From Thiolapillus brandeum (GTDB taxonomy: Bacteria; Pseudomonadota; Gammaproteobacteria; Chromatiales; Chromatiaceae): 64,000 nucleotides of DNA. Every line of letters starts with the position of its first letter. Position 1 is the first letter of the stretch. The stretch spans positions 3,019,001 to 3,083,000 of the forward strand of contig NZ_AP012273.1 of the NCBI RefSeq assembly GCF_000828615.1. The letters run 5' to 3'. Both the position numbers and the translations under genes were made by a program. Shown piece after piece: positions 1 to 8,323 of the stretch. A model generated the notes under the pieces. That model made no database searches. It was not told where the DNA came from and was given only the letters and a program-made list of their open reading frames with translations.

Positions 1-1
1 T

Positions 2-151
2 ATATTCTTCCCTCTGGATTGCTATATCAGCCGGGAAGCCGCAGAGAAACTGCAGGCCACCATGCAACTGTCCCTGGAGAACTACCCCGAGTTTGGTGAA
101 GTGAAACTGTATTTTGGCGGCGCAGCGCACCCGAATGGTGCGCAGCCCTAG
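2..151 (+). CDS. C-terminal end of an unidentified protein (partial)
   Basis: An open frame runs in from the left edge of the window and ends at a TAG at 149-151, giving the last 49 residues of a protein. It reads IFFPLDCYISREAAEKLQAT and continues to GAAHPNGAQP. I do not recognise the family. It is taken as real because it has no stop from the edge, its residue composition looks protein-like, and the next features downstream are regulatory. One of the two NtrC-type palindromes lies inside its last codons. It could also be a chance open frame, since only 49 residues are visible. Confidence 0.45.
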   Translation: MFFPLDCYISREAAEKLQATMQLSLENYPEFGEVKLYFGGAAHPNGAQP

Positions 152-172
152 TCCCAGCACCATTATGGTGCG
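125..172. promoter_or_regulatory. Tandem NtrC-type enhancer sites upstream of glnA
   Basis: Two palindromes match the NtrC consensus TGCACC-N5-GGTGCA. Site 1 (125-143) is GCGCACC-N5-GGTGCGC with perfect 7-bp arms. Site 2 (156-172) is AGCACCATTATGGTGCG. Their centres are 30 bp apart, about three helical turns, as expected for cooperative NtrC dimers. A further half-site TGCACC lies at 195-200. Known biology: phosphorylated NtrC activates glnA from sigma-54 promoters when nitrogen is limiting. Here the sites are about 415 bp from the predicted promoter because a repeat element lies between. Confidence 0.7.
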
Positions 173-225
173 CCCCGGCAATCACCCTGAACCGTGCACC
201 ACCCCCCTGCGCTATTGGTATTCCT

Positions 226-514
226 GATATTAACCCGGCGACCAAATATATCGTCCTCAGCCGCCCTGTCTGCGTGGGTGGCAAGGCATCAACGCGCCGC
301 TGTAGCCACTCTACAGCAAGTGTTGATAACGCAGTCCACCCGCGCAGACAGGGCAGCCTTCCTTTTTATTTTCAATTTGTTAGGTGCTTCAAACAGAGCA
401 CGTATCGGTGTTGCGGCTTTTGACAAGGGCTTGCCATTGCCTGCAAGCCGCGCCTTGATACGCGCCCTGTTTGAAGCACTGAGGGCGACATATTTGGTCG
501 CCGGGTTAATATAT
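226..514. repeat. 289-bp multi-stem palindromic element (repeat family A, copy 1)
   Basis: The ends form an inverted repeat of about 33 bp. The left arm 228-260 starts ATATTAACCCGGCGACC and the right arm 480-512 is its near-perfect reverse complement. Inside are two more stems: GCCCTGTCTGCG (263-274) pairs with CGCAGACAGGGC (343-354), and the stretch from GTGCTTCAAACAG (384-396) pairs with CTGTTTGAAGCAC (467-479). The whole segment could fold as a three-way cruciform. No coding capacity is evident; open frames here reflect the palindrome. Shorter relatives of the end sequence occur near 32,595 and 58,286. Confidence 0.75.
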
Positions 515-565
515 AGCGCTTATGCGCCACTCAAGCATTTCTCCTTGACCTGCGCGCCTCCCTGA

Positions 566-581
566 TGGCATGGTTCATGCA
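566..581 (+). promoter_or_regulatory. Probable sigma-54 promoter of glnA
   Basis: TGGCATGGTTCATGCA matches the -24/-12 consensus TGGCACG-N4-TTGCW. The essential GG (567-568) and GC (579-580) are correctly spaced, with mismatches at two less critical positions. It lies about 90 bp before the glnA start and downstream of the NtrC-type sites. Transcription would start near 592. Confidence 0.65.
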
Positions 582-672
582 CTAAAAATCGGGACTTGAG
601 ACCAAGGCGCGCCGGAACTGAAGCTTCCCAACGGTCGCCTTTTATTTTTTGTTAACCATATTGGAGGGGCAA

Positions 673-2082
673 ATGTCCGCAAAAGACGTCCTCAAAATGA
701 TCAAAGACAACGACGTGAAATTCGTCGATTTACGCTTCACCGACACCCGCGGCAAGGAACAGCACGTATCTCTGCCGGTCAGCCAGATCGATGAAGACAT
801 GTTTACCGAAGGCAAGATGTTCGACGGTTCATCCATTGCCGGCTGGAAAGGCATCAACGAATCCGACATGATTCTCATGCCCGATGCCGATACTGCGGTC
901 ATCGACCCCTTTGCCGATGAGACCATGGTCAACATCCGCTGCGACATTCTCGAGCCCTCCACCATGGAAGGCTACGAGCGCGATCCCCGCTCCGTGGCCA
1001 AGCGCGCCGAAGCCTATCTCAAGTCCACCGGCATTGCCGACACGGCCTACTTCGGTCCCGAGCCCGAGTTCTTCATCCTCGACGATGTGCGCTGGGGATC
1101 TGACATGTCCGGCTCTTTCTACAAGATCGACTCCGAAGAAGCCGAATGGAACTCCGAGCGTGTCTATGAAGACGGCAACATCGGTCACCGCCCCGGCCTG
1201 AAGGGCGGCTATTTCCCGGTACCTCCCGTCGATTCCCTGCACGATCTGCGTGCTGCCATGTGCCTGGCCCTGGAAGAGATGGGAGTACCCGTCGAAGTGC
1301 ATCACCATGAAGTCGCCACTGCCGGTCAGTGTGAGATCGGCACCATGTTCGACACCCTGGTAAAACGCGCCGACCAGAACCAGATCATGAAGTACGTCAT
1401 CCAGAACGTCGGTCACGCTTACGGCAAGACCGTGACGTTCATGCCCAAGCCTCTGGTAGGCGACAACGGCTCCGGCATGCACGTGCACCAGTCCCTGTCC
1501 AAAGATGGTGAAAACATCTTCGCCGGCGACCAGTACGGCGGCCTGTCCGAGACTGCCCTGTATTACATCGGCGGCATCATCAAGCACGCCCGCGCCCTGA
1601 ATGCCTTCACCAACGCCTCCACCAACAGCTACAAGCGCCTGGTGCCCGGCTTTGAAGCGCCCGTCATGCTGGCCTATTCCGCCCGCAACCGCTCTGCATC
1701 CATCCGTATTCCCTGGGTACCCAGCCCCAAGGGACGCCGTATCGAAGTGCGCTTCCCGGATCCCACCGCCAACTCCTACCTGGCCTTCGCTGCCATGATG
1801 ATGGCCGGCCTGGACGGCATCCAGAACAAGATCCATCCCGGCGACGCCATGGACAAGGACCTGTATGACCTGCCCGCAGAAGAAGCCGCCGCCATCCCCA
1901 CTGTCTGCCACAGCCTGGACCAGGCTCTGGAAGCCCTGGACGCGGATCGCAGCTTCCTCACCGCAGGCGGCGTGTTCACCGATGATCTCATCGATGCCTA
2001 TATCGACCTGAAGATGGAAGAAGTCACGCGCCTGCGCATGACCACCCATCCGGTGGAATTCGATATGTATTACAGCCTGTAA
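673..2082 (+). CDS. glnA: Glutamine synthetase, type I (GlnA)
   Basis: Makes glutamine from glutamate, ammonia and ATP in the cytoplasm; it is the main ammonium-assimilation enzyme. The ATG at 673 is chosen because GGAGGGG precedes it and it gives 469 residues, the usual length; an upstream in-frame start lacks a ribosome site. Visible family signatures are [18 protein letters not shown] near the N-terminus, the metal/glutamate-binding [41 protein letters not shown] and [19 protein letters not shown]. Tyr398 in DLYDLP is the adenylylation site of the GSI-beta subtype, and the adenylyltransferase GlnE is encoded at 48.1-50.9 kb. Regulation is probably by NtrC and sigma-54 from the upstream sites. 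A rho-independent terminator follows directly. Confidence 0.98.
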   Translation: MSAKDVLKMIKDNDVKFVDLRFTDTRGKEQHVSLPVSQIDEDMFTEGKMFDGSSIAGWKGINESDMILMPDADTAVIDPFADETMVNIRCDILEPSTMEGYERDPRSVAKRAEAYLKSTGIADTAYFGPEPEFFILDDVRWGSDMSGSFYKIDSEEAEWNSERVYEDGNIGHRPGLKGGYFPVPPVDSLHDLRAAMCLALEEMGVPVEVHHHEVATAGQCEIGTMFDTLVKRADQNQIMKYVIQNVGHAYGKTVTFMPKPLVGDNGSGMHVHQSLSKDGENIFAGDQYGGLSETALYYIGGIIKHARALNAFTNASTNSYKRLVPGFEAPVMLAYSARNRSASIRIPWVPSPKGRRIEVRFPDPTANSYLAFAAMMMAGLDGIQNKIHPGDAMDKDLYDLPAEEAAAIPTVCHSLDQALEALDADRSFLTAGGVFTDDLIDAYIDLKMEEVTRLRMTTHPVEFDMYYSL

Positions 2083-2130
2083 CAGCAACAGTCGGGGTGC
2101 TTCCCGGAAGCATCCCAGGCAAGGCAAAGA

Positions 2131-2158
2131 CCCCGGCCCCGGCGCCGGGGTTTTTTTT
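2131..2158 (+). terminator. Rho-independent terminator of glnA
   Basis: A GC-rich stem, CCCCGGC paired with GCCGGGG around a 6-base loop, is followed by eight T residues. It lies 49 bp after the glnA stop codon. Confidence 0.9.
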
Positions 2159-2402
2159 ATGCGCCGCGAATATTGCCACACCCCCCCTGGCAATCCAGCA
2201 GCACTGGATTCTACACACTTGTATTTGTATACCGTGAATGTGCCAGCATGCTAGTATGTTTGCGACTGACTCATCGTACGCGCCATACAACCAAAACCTC
2301 CCTGGTTCTTGTCATCGACCAAAACTGATGGGGAAAGGGGCAAGCGCTACCCACCATGAACCGGTTATCACGCAACACCTCTAACTTAAAGGGAGCGATA
2401 CC

Positions 2403-3236
2403 ATGAACAAACTTGCGACGAAGAACACAATCCTGCTTACCAGCACACTCCTTGCAATGGGTTCCACTTTTGCCGGGATCAATGATATCAAAGCCCCCGA
2501 ATCGCCGTCCGTCGCAGTAAACACTGGTATCGGCATTCAGCCCAAGGCGTTTGGTGGTACAGGCCAGTACACCGCCATTCATGCCTCCCGATGGCAGCCC
2601 TGGAATAAAACGGCCAATCCTGAATACTATGGCGGTACAGGTTACATCGGCCCTACTAACACCAACAGCGCCTATTATTGGACACAGATCGACCTGCCCA
2701 ATGGCGCCATGGTGGACTACGTCTACGCCGTGGTCTATGACAATGACGCCAATGCTAGATGGAATTTTGACATCAGTGGCTACGAAGGAGCCGTGTCTTT
2801 TGGCAGCACCCCCAGCTATAAGTCGTTCGGTACCGGCACCACAGATACAGCCGGTACGCCTGGCTACACCACTATTCCCATCACTCTCACTACCCCTTTC
2901 GTTGTTCGGGAATGGGCGGACATGAATGGCGACGGTATTGAAAACATCAACAGCTTCAACCTAGACCTTTACACAACTCAAGTTGATGGAACCGATACCA
3001 TGAGATTTTGGGGAGCCGCAGTACGCTGGCAGCGCACCATATCTCCTGCGCCCGCAACGGCTACCTTCAGCGACGTTCCAACCGACCACTGGGCCTTCCA
3101 GCAAATAGAGGCCCTGGCCGATAGTGAAATCACCAACGGCTGTGGCGGCGGCAACTTCTGCCCGGACACTGCGGTGACCCGCGCACAGATGGCTGTGTTC
3201 CTCTCCAAGGCCCTGGGGCTTCACTGGCCACTCTAA
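2403..3236 (+). CDS. Secreted protein with C-terminal SLH domain (paralogue 1)
   Basis: 277 residues, start supported by GGGAGCG upstream. A signal peptide covers about residues 1-24 (cleavage near STFA-G). Residues about 45-215 form a beta-rich domain of unknown function containing YYGGTGYIGP, QIDLPNGAMVDYVYA and VYDNDANARW. A short linker of Pro, Ala and Thr leads to one S-layer homology (SLH) domain at about 220-275, FSDVPTDHWAFQQIEALADS, ending in TRAQMAVFLSKALGL. The gene at 4853 encodes a close paralogue with the same layout. SLH domains bind cell-wall polymers in other bacteria; a single C-terminal SLH in a presumed Gram-negative suggests surface or periplasmic anchoring, which is an inference. 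The role is unknown. Confidence 0.85.
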   Translation: MNKLATKNTILLTSTLLAMGSTFAGINDIKAPESPSVAVNTGIGIQPKAFGGTGQYTAIHASRWQPWNKTANPEYYGGTGYIGPTNTNSAYYWTQIDLPNGAMVDYVYAVVYDNDANARWNFDISGYEGAVSFGSTPSYKSFGTGTTDTAGTPGYTTIPITLTTPFVVREWADMNGDGIENINSFNLDLYTTQVDGTDTMRFWGAAVRWQRTISPAPATATFSDVPTDHWAFQQIEALADSEITNGCGGGNFCPDTAVTRAQMAVFLSKALGLHWPL

Positions 3237-3255
3237 TTTTGTTCAGGCCCCATCG

Positions 3256-3294
3256 CCCGGCTCAGGCCTATTCTGCATGGCCTGGGCTGGGAGC
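3256..3294. other. Imperfect hairpin between the SLH and Sel1 genes
   Basis: CCCGGCTCAGGCC can pair with GGCCTGGGCTGGG with two wobble positions around a 10-base loop. No T-run follows, so a role as terminator or RNA structure is uncertain. Confidence 0.35.
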
Positions 3295-3344
3295 CTTGCC
3301 GTTCAACCTAATTTAAGGAAGCTCTATACTCCTTGCTCTCAATA

Positions 3345-4664
3345 ATGCGCCATTTTCGATCCGGTTTTTTCCTTTCTGTCCTACTGGTTTTTGCTACAGC
3401 ATCCGGCCTCGCCGCAGACACGGATACCCTGCCAGCAGAGAAAGCCCGCCAGGCTTGGGCCTCCGGAAACTTTACAGAAGCACTTTCCATCTGGCGCCCC
3501 CTGGCCAGCCAGGGAGATCCTGAAGCCCAGTACCGCATCGGCCAGATGTTCGAGAACGGCCAGGGACTGGATCAGGATATCGAGCTGGCCATGAACTGGT
3601 ACCGCAAGGCCGCAGAGTTCGGCTATGCCCCAGCCCAATTCCGCCTGGGGCTGGCCTACCTGCAAGGCAAGGGACAACCCAGGGACAGCGCCAAAGCGTT
3701 CAAATGGCTGGAGCGCGCACAAAAACAGCAGTGGGCGCCCGCACAATACGCTTTGGGGCTCCTCTATCTGGAAGGCATGGGCGTGGACAGGAAACCCGCC
3801 TATGCCATGACCCTGCTCAAGGGGGCGGCAGAACAAGGCCATGCGGGGGCTCAATATTCCCTGGGCATGATATATCTGCAGGGAAAAAACGTCGAAAAGG
3901 ATCCCGCCAAGGCCCGTAAATGGCTCCTGAAAGCTGCCGAACAACAGCATTTGCAAGCCATCTACCAGTTGGGTCAACTGGACAACAGCAACAAATCCGA
4001 CCCCCGGAAAATCCGCCTGGCGGCTGAAGCGGGCTTTGCTCCCGCCCAGTATGATCTGGGCGCCGCTTATGCCACGGGCCGAAACGGATTGGATCAGGAT
4101 TTTGGCCAGGCCGCCATCTGGCTGGAAAAGGCCGCACTCCAAGGTCATGCTCAAGCACAGTTCGACCTGGGATGGCTATATGAAAGCGGCAAGGGGGTGC
4201 AAAAGAGCCTGGATCAGGCATTACTGTGGTACCGCAAAGCCGCAGAAAACAACCTGGATCAGGCAAACTATCAACTGGGGCACTTTTATGAACATGGCCT
4301 GGGCGTGGAAAAGGATGCACAACGCGCTTTCAACTACTACCAGGCCGCTGCCGGGGCTGGCAACAAAGAAGCCCAATACGCCTTGGGCGTCATGTATGAC
4401 CTGGGCAATGGCACCCAACAGGATTTCAGCAAAGCCATGAAATGGTATCTGAAGGCCGCTGCCCAGGATCAGCCCATGGCCATGTATGCCATCGGCAATC
4501 TTTATGCCAATGGTTATGGCGTCAGCAAAGACCTGAAGGTCGCAAAAAAATGGTACTGCAAGGCCGCAAGCCTTGGTCTTCCCCAGGCAAAGCAAATGCT
4601 TGGAGAAAAAACTGATCTCCATATGGTCTGCGACAACCCCCTGACCTCATCACCGGAGAATTAA
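3345..4664 (+). CDS. Secreted Sel1-repeat protein
   Basis: About 439 residues from the ATG at 3345; a TTG at 3333 is an alternative start, and AAGGAAG at 3315 is better spaced for it. A signal peptide (FFLSVLLVFATASGLAA) is followed by ten Sel1-like repeats of about 35-36 residues with the pattern AQYxLGxxYxxGxGVxxD...A..WYxKAA; the fifth is shortened and degenerate. Sel1 repeats are TPR-like alpha-solenoids used as protein-protein scaffolds, often in signalling or envelope stress. The gene sits between two SLH-domain paralogues on the same strand, so its partner may be one of them; that is inference. The C-terminus ends soon after the last repeat with no catalytic domain. Confidence 0.88.
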   Translation: MRHFRSGFFLSVLLVFATASGLAADTDTLPAEKARQAWASGNFTEALSIWRPLASQGDPEAQYRIGQMFENGQGLDQDIELAMNWYRKAAEFGYAPAQFRLGLAYLQGKGQPRDSAKAFKWLERAQKQQWAPAQYALGLLYLEGMGVDRKPAYAMTLLKGAAEQGHAGAQYSLGMIYLQGKNVEKDPAKARKWLLKAAEQQHLQAIYQLGQLDNSNKSDPRKIRLAAEAGFAPAQYDLGAAYATGRNGLDQDFGQAAIWLEKAALQGHAQAQFDLGWLYESGKGVQKSLDQALLWYRKAAENNLDQANYQLGHFYEHGLGVEKDAQRAFNYYQAAAGAGNKEAQYALGVMYDLGNGTQQDFSKAMKWYLKAAAQDQPMAMYAIGNLYANGYGVSKDLKVAKKWYCKAASLGLPQAKQMLGEKTDLHMVCDNPLTSSPEN

Positions 4665-4852
4665 CGGCTACAGGGTACAAAGTTACGGCCTGTCTTTTTA
4701 GTTTATCTCATTATCCGCGCCTCTTCTGTGGCCACAGAGCTTTCACTTGAGCGATATCAATATCCTTGTTTGTGAGCATTTCCTCTCATTGATCACCTGT
4801 TCCCGGGGTGCTATGTCTAAGAACACAGTAGTAGATATAGAGGAGCAGTAAC

Positions 4853-5608
4853 ATGAAGTTGAAAATGACATTACTTGCAGCTGTAGTCAGCAGTAGTGCA
4901 GGAATTGCGGTCGCCGATGTGGTAGGTATAGGCACTCAATATACAACCTTTCATGCATCACAATGGACGCCAACATCAGAAACCCCAACCCCAGTCTACT
5001 ATGGGGGCACGGGTTATGTTGGCCCTGCATCTACTGACACTTATGCCAATTACTGGGTGCAGCTTGATTTACCCAACGGAGCCTTGGTAGAAACAATTTT
5101 TGTGGATTTGTACGACAATGACGCCAATGCCCACTGGAGCGTGAACTTCATTGGCTATGAAGCAGCAACATGGGGTGTGTTTGCGCCATTTGCCCAGTCC
5201 TTTGGCAGTGTGGCTCCTGCAGACTCCTTGATGCCGGAATACTATACCAGCACCCTGGTTCCTGACGATACAGTAGTGGTAAGGGCACGGACAGACTTCA
5301 ATAACGATGGTGACAGCAACAGCGTAGCCTATGTCCTTACCTTGGGAACCACACCAAAGGCAGCGGCATCCATGCGTTTCTGGGGAGCAAGAGTAAAATG
5401 GTCGCGCACCATTTCACCACCGCCAGCCACCGCAAGCTTCAATGACGTGCCCACCGATCATTGGGCTTTTAACCAGATCGAAGCATTGGCGGACAGCGGT
5501 ATAACCGCGGGATGTGACGCCAGCAACTTCTGCCCGGACGCCACGGTAACCCGGGCGCAGATGGCCGTGTTCCTGGCAAAAGCCCTGGGGCTTCATTGGC
5601 CTGAATAA
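4853..5608 (+). CDS. Secreted protein with C-terminal SLH domain (paralogue 2)
   Basis: 251 residues. GAGGAG lies 6 bp before the ATG. A signal peptide (about residues 1-21, ending GIAVA) precedes a beta-rich domain sharing YYGGTGYVGP, QLDLPNGALVETIFV, YDNDANAHW and MRFWGA with the protein at 2403-3236. The C-terminal SLH domain (FNDVPTDHWAFNQIEALADS, then TRAQMAVFLAKALGL) is nearly identical to that of paralogue 1, while the N-terminal part is more diverged. The identity gradient suggests recent homogenisation or strong constraint on the SLH part. No enzymatic motif is seen. Confidence 0.85.
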   Translation: MKLKMTLLAAVVSSSAGIAVADVVGIGTQYTTFHASQWTPTSETPTPVYYGGTGYVGPASTDTYANYWVQLDLPNGALVETIFVDLYDNDANAHWSVNFIGYEAATWGVFAPFAQSFGSVAPADSLMPEYYTSTLVPDDTVVVRARTDFNNDGDSNSVAYVLTLGTTPKAAASMRFWGARVKWSRTISPPPATASFNDVPTDHWAFNQIEALADSGITAGCDASNFCPDATVTRAQMAVFLAKALGLHWPE

Positions 5609-5618
5609 CCCCCGCCTG

Positions 5619-5656
5619 CAAGCCTGTCCGTGTTCACATGCTAACCGGGCAGGCTT
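5619..5656. terminator. Possible hairpin after the second SLH gene
   Basis: CAAGCCTG(T)CCG pairs with CGGGCAGGCTTG across a loop of about 15 bases, 11 bp after the stop. No T-run follows, so it may act only as a weak or factor-dependent terminator or as an mRNA 3' stabiliser. Confidence 0.4.
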
Positions 5657-5768
5657 GATGTCGGCAGGCTACTCATAAGAAATCCGCCTGTTCAGCAACG
5701 ATTTGTTTGATATGGGGCAACCCCGTATATTGGATTAACTGCTATGAAACCTTGGGTTGCCGAAAGAC

Positions 5769-6122
5769 ATGTCGATGATCACTCTGCCTGAAGATATCCT
5801 GGAAATCAGCAAGTCAGACAAGGCCGGTTTTTCCGCAATGCTGAAAAAAGAACTGAAGAACCTGGGCCTGAGCGGACTCCCCCTGCAACAGGGTCTGTCT
5901 TCCAGCAGCGTTGCCCTGGATGACAAGCTCCAGGTGGTGCTGCTGAACATCGAGGACGATACTGACCGTATTCTCGTCAGAGCCGGCCTGTTCTACACCG
6001 GCATTATTGCCGGTTGCAGTTGCGCCGATGATCCCGGTCCGGTGGAAGAGCAAAACGAACATTGCGAAGTGGCAATCGAGATCCTGAAAGCGACCGGCAC
6101 CGCCTCCATCAAACTGATCTGA
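5769..6122 (+). CDS. Hypothetical cytoplasmic protein
   Basis: 117 residues from the ATG at 5769 (ATG at 5775 also possible; no strong ribosome site for either). No signal peptide or membrane segment. The sequence is moderately acidic, with DKLQVVLLNIEDDTDRILVR and a C-terminal FYTGIIAGCSCADDP that contains two Cys in a CSC pair and a third Cys in NEHCEVAIEI. The alternation of hydrophobic strands suggests a small alpha/beta fold. I do not recognise a family. It is followed directly by a MITE-like element. Confidence 0.6.
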   Translation: MSMITLPEDILEISKSDKAGFSAMLKKELKNLGLSGLPLQQGLSSSSVALDDKLQVVLLNIEDDTDRILVRAGLFYTGIIAGCSCADDPGPVEEQNEHCEVAIEILKATGTASIKLI

Positions 6123-6210
6123 TCGGCGCCACAGCCCAGCCCCCGAATACCCGCGTCCTTTTCCGGTACCGTCCCCGCTGCCGGAAACATATCGCTGCAA
6201 CATGCCTTGG

Positions 6211-6384
6211 CAGGATGTTGAAAGAATCCTTCCGTGGTGTTTTTCAACAGCCTGATTTCCGCACAAGGATGTGCGGCCATTTTCAATGGCGATAAGTCAT
6301 TGAAAATGGAGGAAAGACAAAGTCGCATTTTTGTCTTTCCGAGTTGAAAAAGCCCAGGGAAGGGCTTTTTCAACATCCTGTTAA
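6211..6384. mobile_element. MITE-like palindromic element (family B, copy 1)
   Basis: A segment of about 174 bp with terminal inverted repeats: it begins CAGGATGTTGAAAGAA and ends TTTTTCAACATCCTG. Inside are further stems, including GCCATTTTCAATGGC and TTGAAAAAGCCCAGGGAAGG paired to CCTTCCCTGGGC-type sequence. A copy in opposite orientation lies at 39,239-39,400 with nearly identical sequence over about 130 bp. It encodes no transposase, so it would move in trans. It fills much of the 391-bp gap between the genes at 5769 and 6514. Confidence 0.8.
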
Positions 6385-6513
6385 GTTTTTTCATAGTTTA
6401 CCGACATCAGGTGACGGTCTCTGTGCTCGGCCGGACCGGCAAAAACCGGCGCACGAAAAACATTTATTCAATTCTGGTCGAAAGTTCTCTTGATGTACAA
6501 AAGGAGCGGCAAT

Positions 6514-7362
6514 ATGAAAAATACAACCTTCTTCAGCACACTCTGTGTCATTCCTGCATGCCTGTTGGCCAGCTCTGCTTTTGCGCAAGGAGTATTGGAG
6601 AACCCCCGGGACAATTCCTTTCAAAGTGGGACAGGCGTCTTTTCCGGATGGTACTGCGATGCAGAAAAAATCGAGCTCATCATCGACGACCGCCCGGCAA
6701 AAACTGCCGCTTACGGTACACCGCGTGGTGATACTAAAAGCGTTTGCGGCGATACCGACAATGGTTTTGGCTTGCTGTTTTCCTTCAATATGTTTGGCGC
6801 CGGTATCCATACGGTCAGAGCACTGGCCGATGGCGTCGAATTCGACAGGGCGACATTCAGCGTGGATTACCTGGATCCGGATTACGTGAGAGGGCTGGCA
6901 TCCTGGGTGGATATCTCTGTTCCGGAGCTGGGAAAAAAAGCCACCTTGCTGTGGCAGGAAAGCCTACAGGGATACACGATATCCAATGTTCGGGATCTGG
7001 AGTATTCCCTGGATGACGTCTTTGCCGCCGCCGTGGGCGCCTGGTCCGGCACATGGCAATCCGCACGGTCCGCTGGCGGCATATTCGATATGACCATGGA
7101 AAAGGTTCAGATACCGGGTCGAGGAGAAACCCTGCAACCCACCCAAATCACCATTACCAACACCGGCTGCTCGGAAAAATCCCGGCAAACCTCACCCATT
7201 GCCAGTCTGGACGACCTATCGAGCGACGTCGTCATGAAGGATGACTCTCAAGTGCATCTTACTTTTTTGCCGACAGAAACATTGTCCACTATTACAGGCG
7301 TTTTTGTTTTCAACTCAGGCCCATGCAAGGGACTTGACGGTGCTTTTACCGTTCTCAAATAG
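6514..7362 (+). CDS. Secreted protein with conserved NPRDNS/GDT Ig-like domain
   Basis: 282 residues; the ATG at 6514 has AGGAGCG 7 bp upstream and opens a signal peptide (cleavage after SSAFA). Residues about 26-130 match a recurrent secreted module seen in many proteobacteria: LENPRDNSFQSGTGVFSGWY, then PRGDTKSVCGDTDNGFGLLF and GIHTVRALADGVEF. The two Cys (WYCDA, SVCGD) probably form a disulfide. The C-terminal half (about 140-282) is beta-rich with AWSGTWQSARSAGGIFDMTM and one further Cys pair (TGCSEK, GPCKG). Exported; function unknown. Preceded by the MITE-like element and followed by a hairpin at 7391-7426. Confidence 0.8.
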   Translation: MKNTTFFSTLCVIPACLLASSAFAQGVLENPRDNSFQSGTGVFSGWYCDAEKIELIIDDRPAKTAAYGTPRGDTKSVCGDTDNGFGLLFSFNMFGAGIHTVRALADGVEFDRATFSVDYLDPDYVRGLASWVDISVPELGKKATLLWQESLQGYTISNVRDLEYSLDDVFAAAVGAWSGTWQSARSAGGIFDMTMEKVQIPGRGETLQPTQITITNTGCSEKSRQTSPIASLDDLSSDVVMKDDSQVHLTFLPTETLSTITGVFVFNSGPCKGLDGAFTVLK

Positions 7363-7390
7363 GTAAAACACCTCCACTACCCTGGAGCAA

Positions 7391-7426
7391 AAGACCCGGG
7401 CCTGTTTGCGAATACCCTGCCCGGGT
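7391..7426. other. Hairpin after the Ig-like gene
   Basis: ACCCGGGC pairs perfectly with GCCCGGGT around a 20-base loop, between the convergent genes ending at 7362 (+) and 7559 (-). No T-run is present. It may mark transcript ends from both sides. Confidence 0.4.
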
Positions 7427-7558
7427 ACCTGTCGGGTTTGGCCGTTTGCTCATCCGTTGCCTGGCATGTCCGCCTTCCGTGACGGTCATGTGAAAATCAC
7501 CAGGGACGCATCAGACTGGTTTGCCGAGGCAACTCAACCCGAACTGCTGACAGTCTCC

Positions 7559-8269
7559 TCAGGAATACAGCCGCGGCACCTTCAGCTGGTCATGCATGGC
7601 ATTGACCGCTTCCGGCTGCAGGCCCAGGCCCTGGGCCAACTGGTGCAGATATTGCGCCTCAGGATTGGTATCCAGATCGATGGCCATAAGCGATGCCAGA
7701 TACACCTGTCCCTCCATTCCCCGGGGAACATCCTTGACCAACGCCTGTACGTCCACAGGAGCGGCCAGCTCATCCTGCACAAAGGCCATTTCCTCGGGTG
7801 TGATATCTTCACCCAGGCCTTCGATAATATGACGCTGTTCTTCATGATCCACCCGGCCATCCGCTTTGGCGGCATAGATCATGGCGCGAATCATCACCGT
7901 GGCCTGTTCATTGGCCTCTTCCGGCGCCAGATTGGCCTCCAGATCCGCCAGACCCATGGCTCCCGAAGAGCCGCCAAACTGTTTCATGGCCATGCCCAAC
8001 AAGGCACCCAGTCCACCGGAACCGGATGTTCCGCCACCCCCCAGCAGGCTTCCCAGAACGTCTGCCATGCCACTGGAGCCGGAGCGGGATGAACCACCTC
8101 CCAGCAAGCCCCCCAGCATGTCTCCAAGGCCACCGCCAGATGGTGCCGCATTGCCGCCACCCCCGAGAACAGAACCCAGCACCGAGCCCAGTACATTGGA
8201 ACCCGAACCTTTGGAAAGTGCGCCACTGTTCAGCAGGCTGCCAAGTATTTTCATTGCGTCAATCGCCAT
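7559..8269 (-). CDS. DUF533 / TerB-like protein (YebE family)
   Basis: 236 residues. The N-terminal ~105 residues are low complexity, with long Gly/Ser tracts (LGSVLGGGGNAAPSGG, LLGGGSSRSGSSGMADVL) and a few hydrophobic segments. The C-terminal ~125 residues (EEANEQATVMIRAMIYAAKA, DGRVDHEEQRHI, ITPEEMAFVQDELAAP) match the DUF533 domain, which is related to the all-alpha TerB fold with acidic metal-binding-like residues (ADGRVDHEE). E. coli YebE belongs to this family; its function is not established. Monocistronic, or the last gene of the leftward group that includes moaE and cbbQ, 54 bp downstream of moaE. Confidence 0.9.
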   Translation of the reverse strand: MAIDAMKILGSLLNSGALSKGSGSNVLGSVLGSVLGGGGNAAPSGGGLGDMLGGLLGGGSSRSGSSGMADVLGSLLGGGGTSGSGGLGALLGMAMKQFGGSSGAMGLADLEANLAPEEANEQATVMIRAMIYAAKADGRVDHEEQRHIIEGLGEDITPEEMAFVQDELAAPVDVQALVKDVPRGMEGQVYLASLMAIDLDTNPEAQYLHQLAQGLGLQPEAVNAMHDQLKVPRLYS

Positions 8270-8323
8270 GATTGTCCCTCTCTACAGGTATGATTGTTTG
8301 CGATTACGGATTCTGGTACTGAA

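Noticed and set aside
366-400. GTTAGGT resembling an integron attC core
   Set aside because: Only the short GTTRRRY match is present; no attC array, integrase or gene cassettes are seen, and the sequence is explained by the palindromic element.
194-565. 123-codon frame upstream of glnA
   Set aside because: It runs through the palindromic element, so both ends encode the same TYLVAGLI-type peptide on opposite strands; the signal is DNA structure, not protein.
829-2193. Long minus-strand open frame antisense to glnA
   Set aside because: It lies opposite a fully supported glutamine synthetase gene and its translation is low-complexity Gly/Ala/Val/His with no domain; an antisense shadow of GC-rich coding DNA.
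5993-6394. 133-codon minus-strand frame and its relative at 38,868-39,446
   Set aside because: The shared peptides come from translating the two copies of the MITE-like repeat; there is no ribosome site or family.
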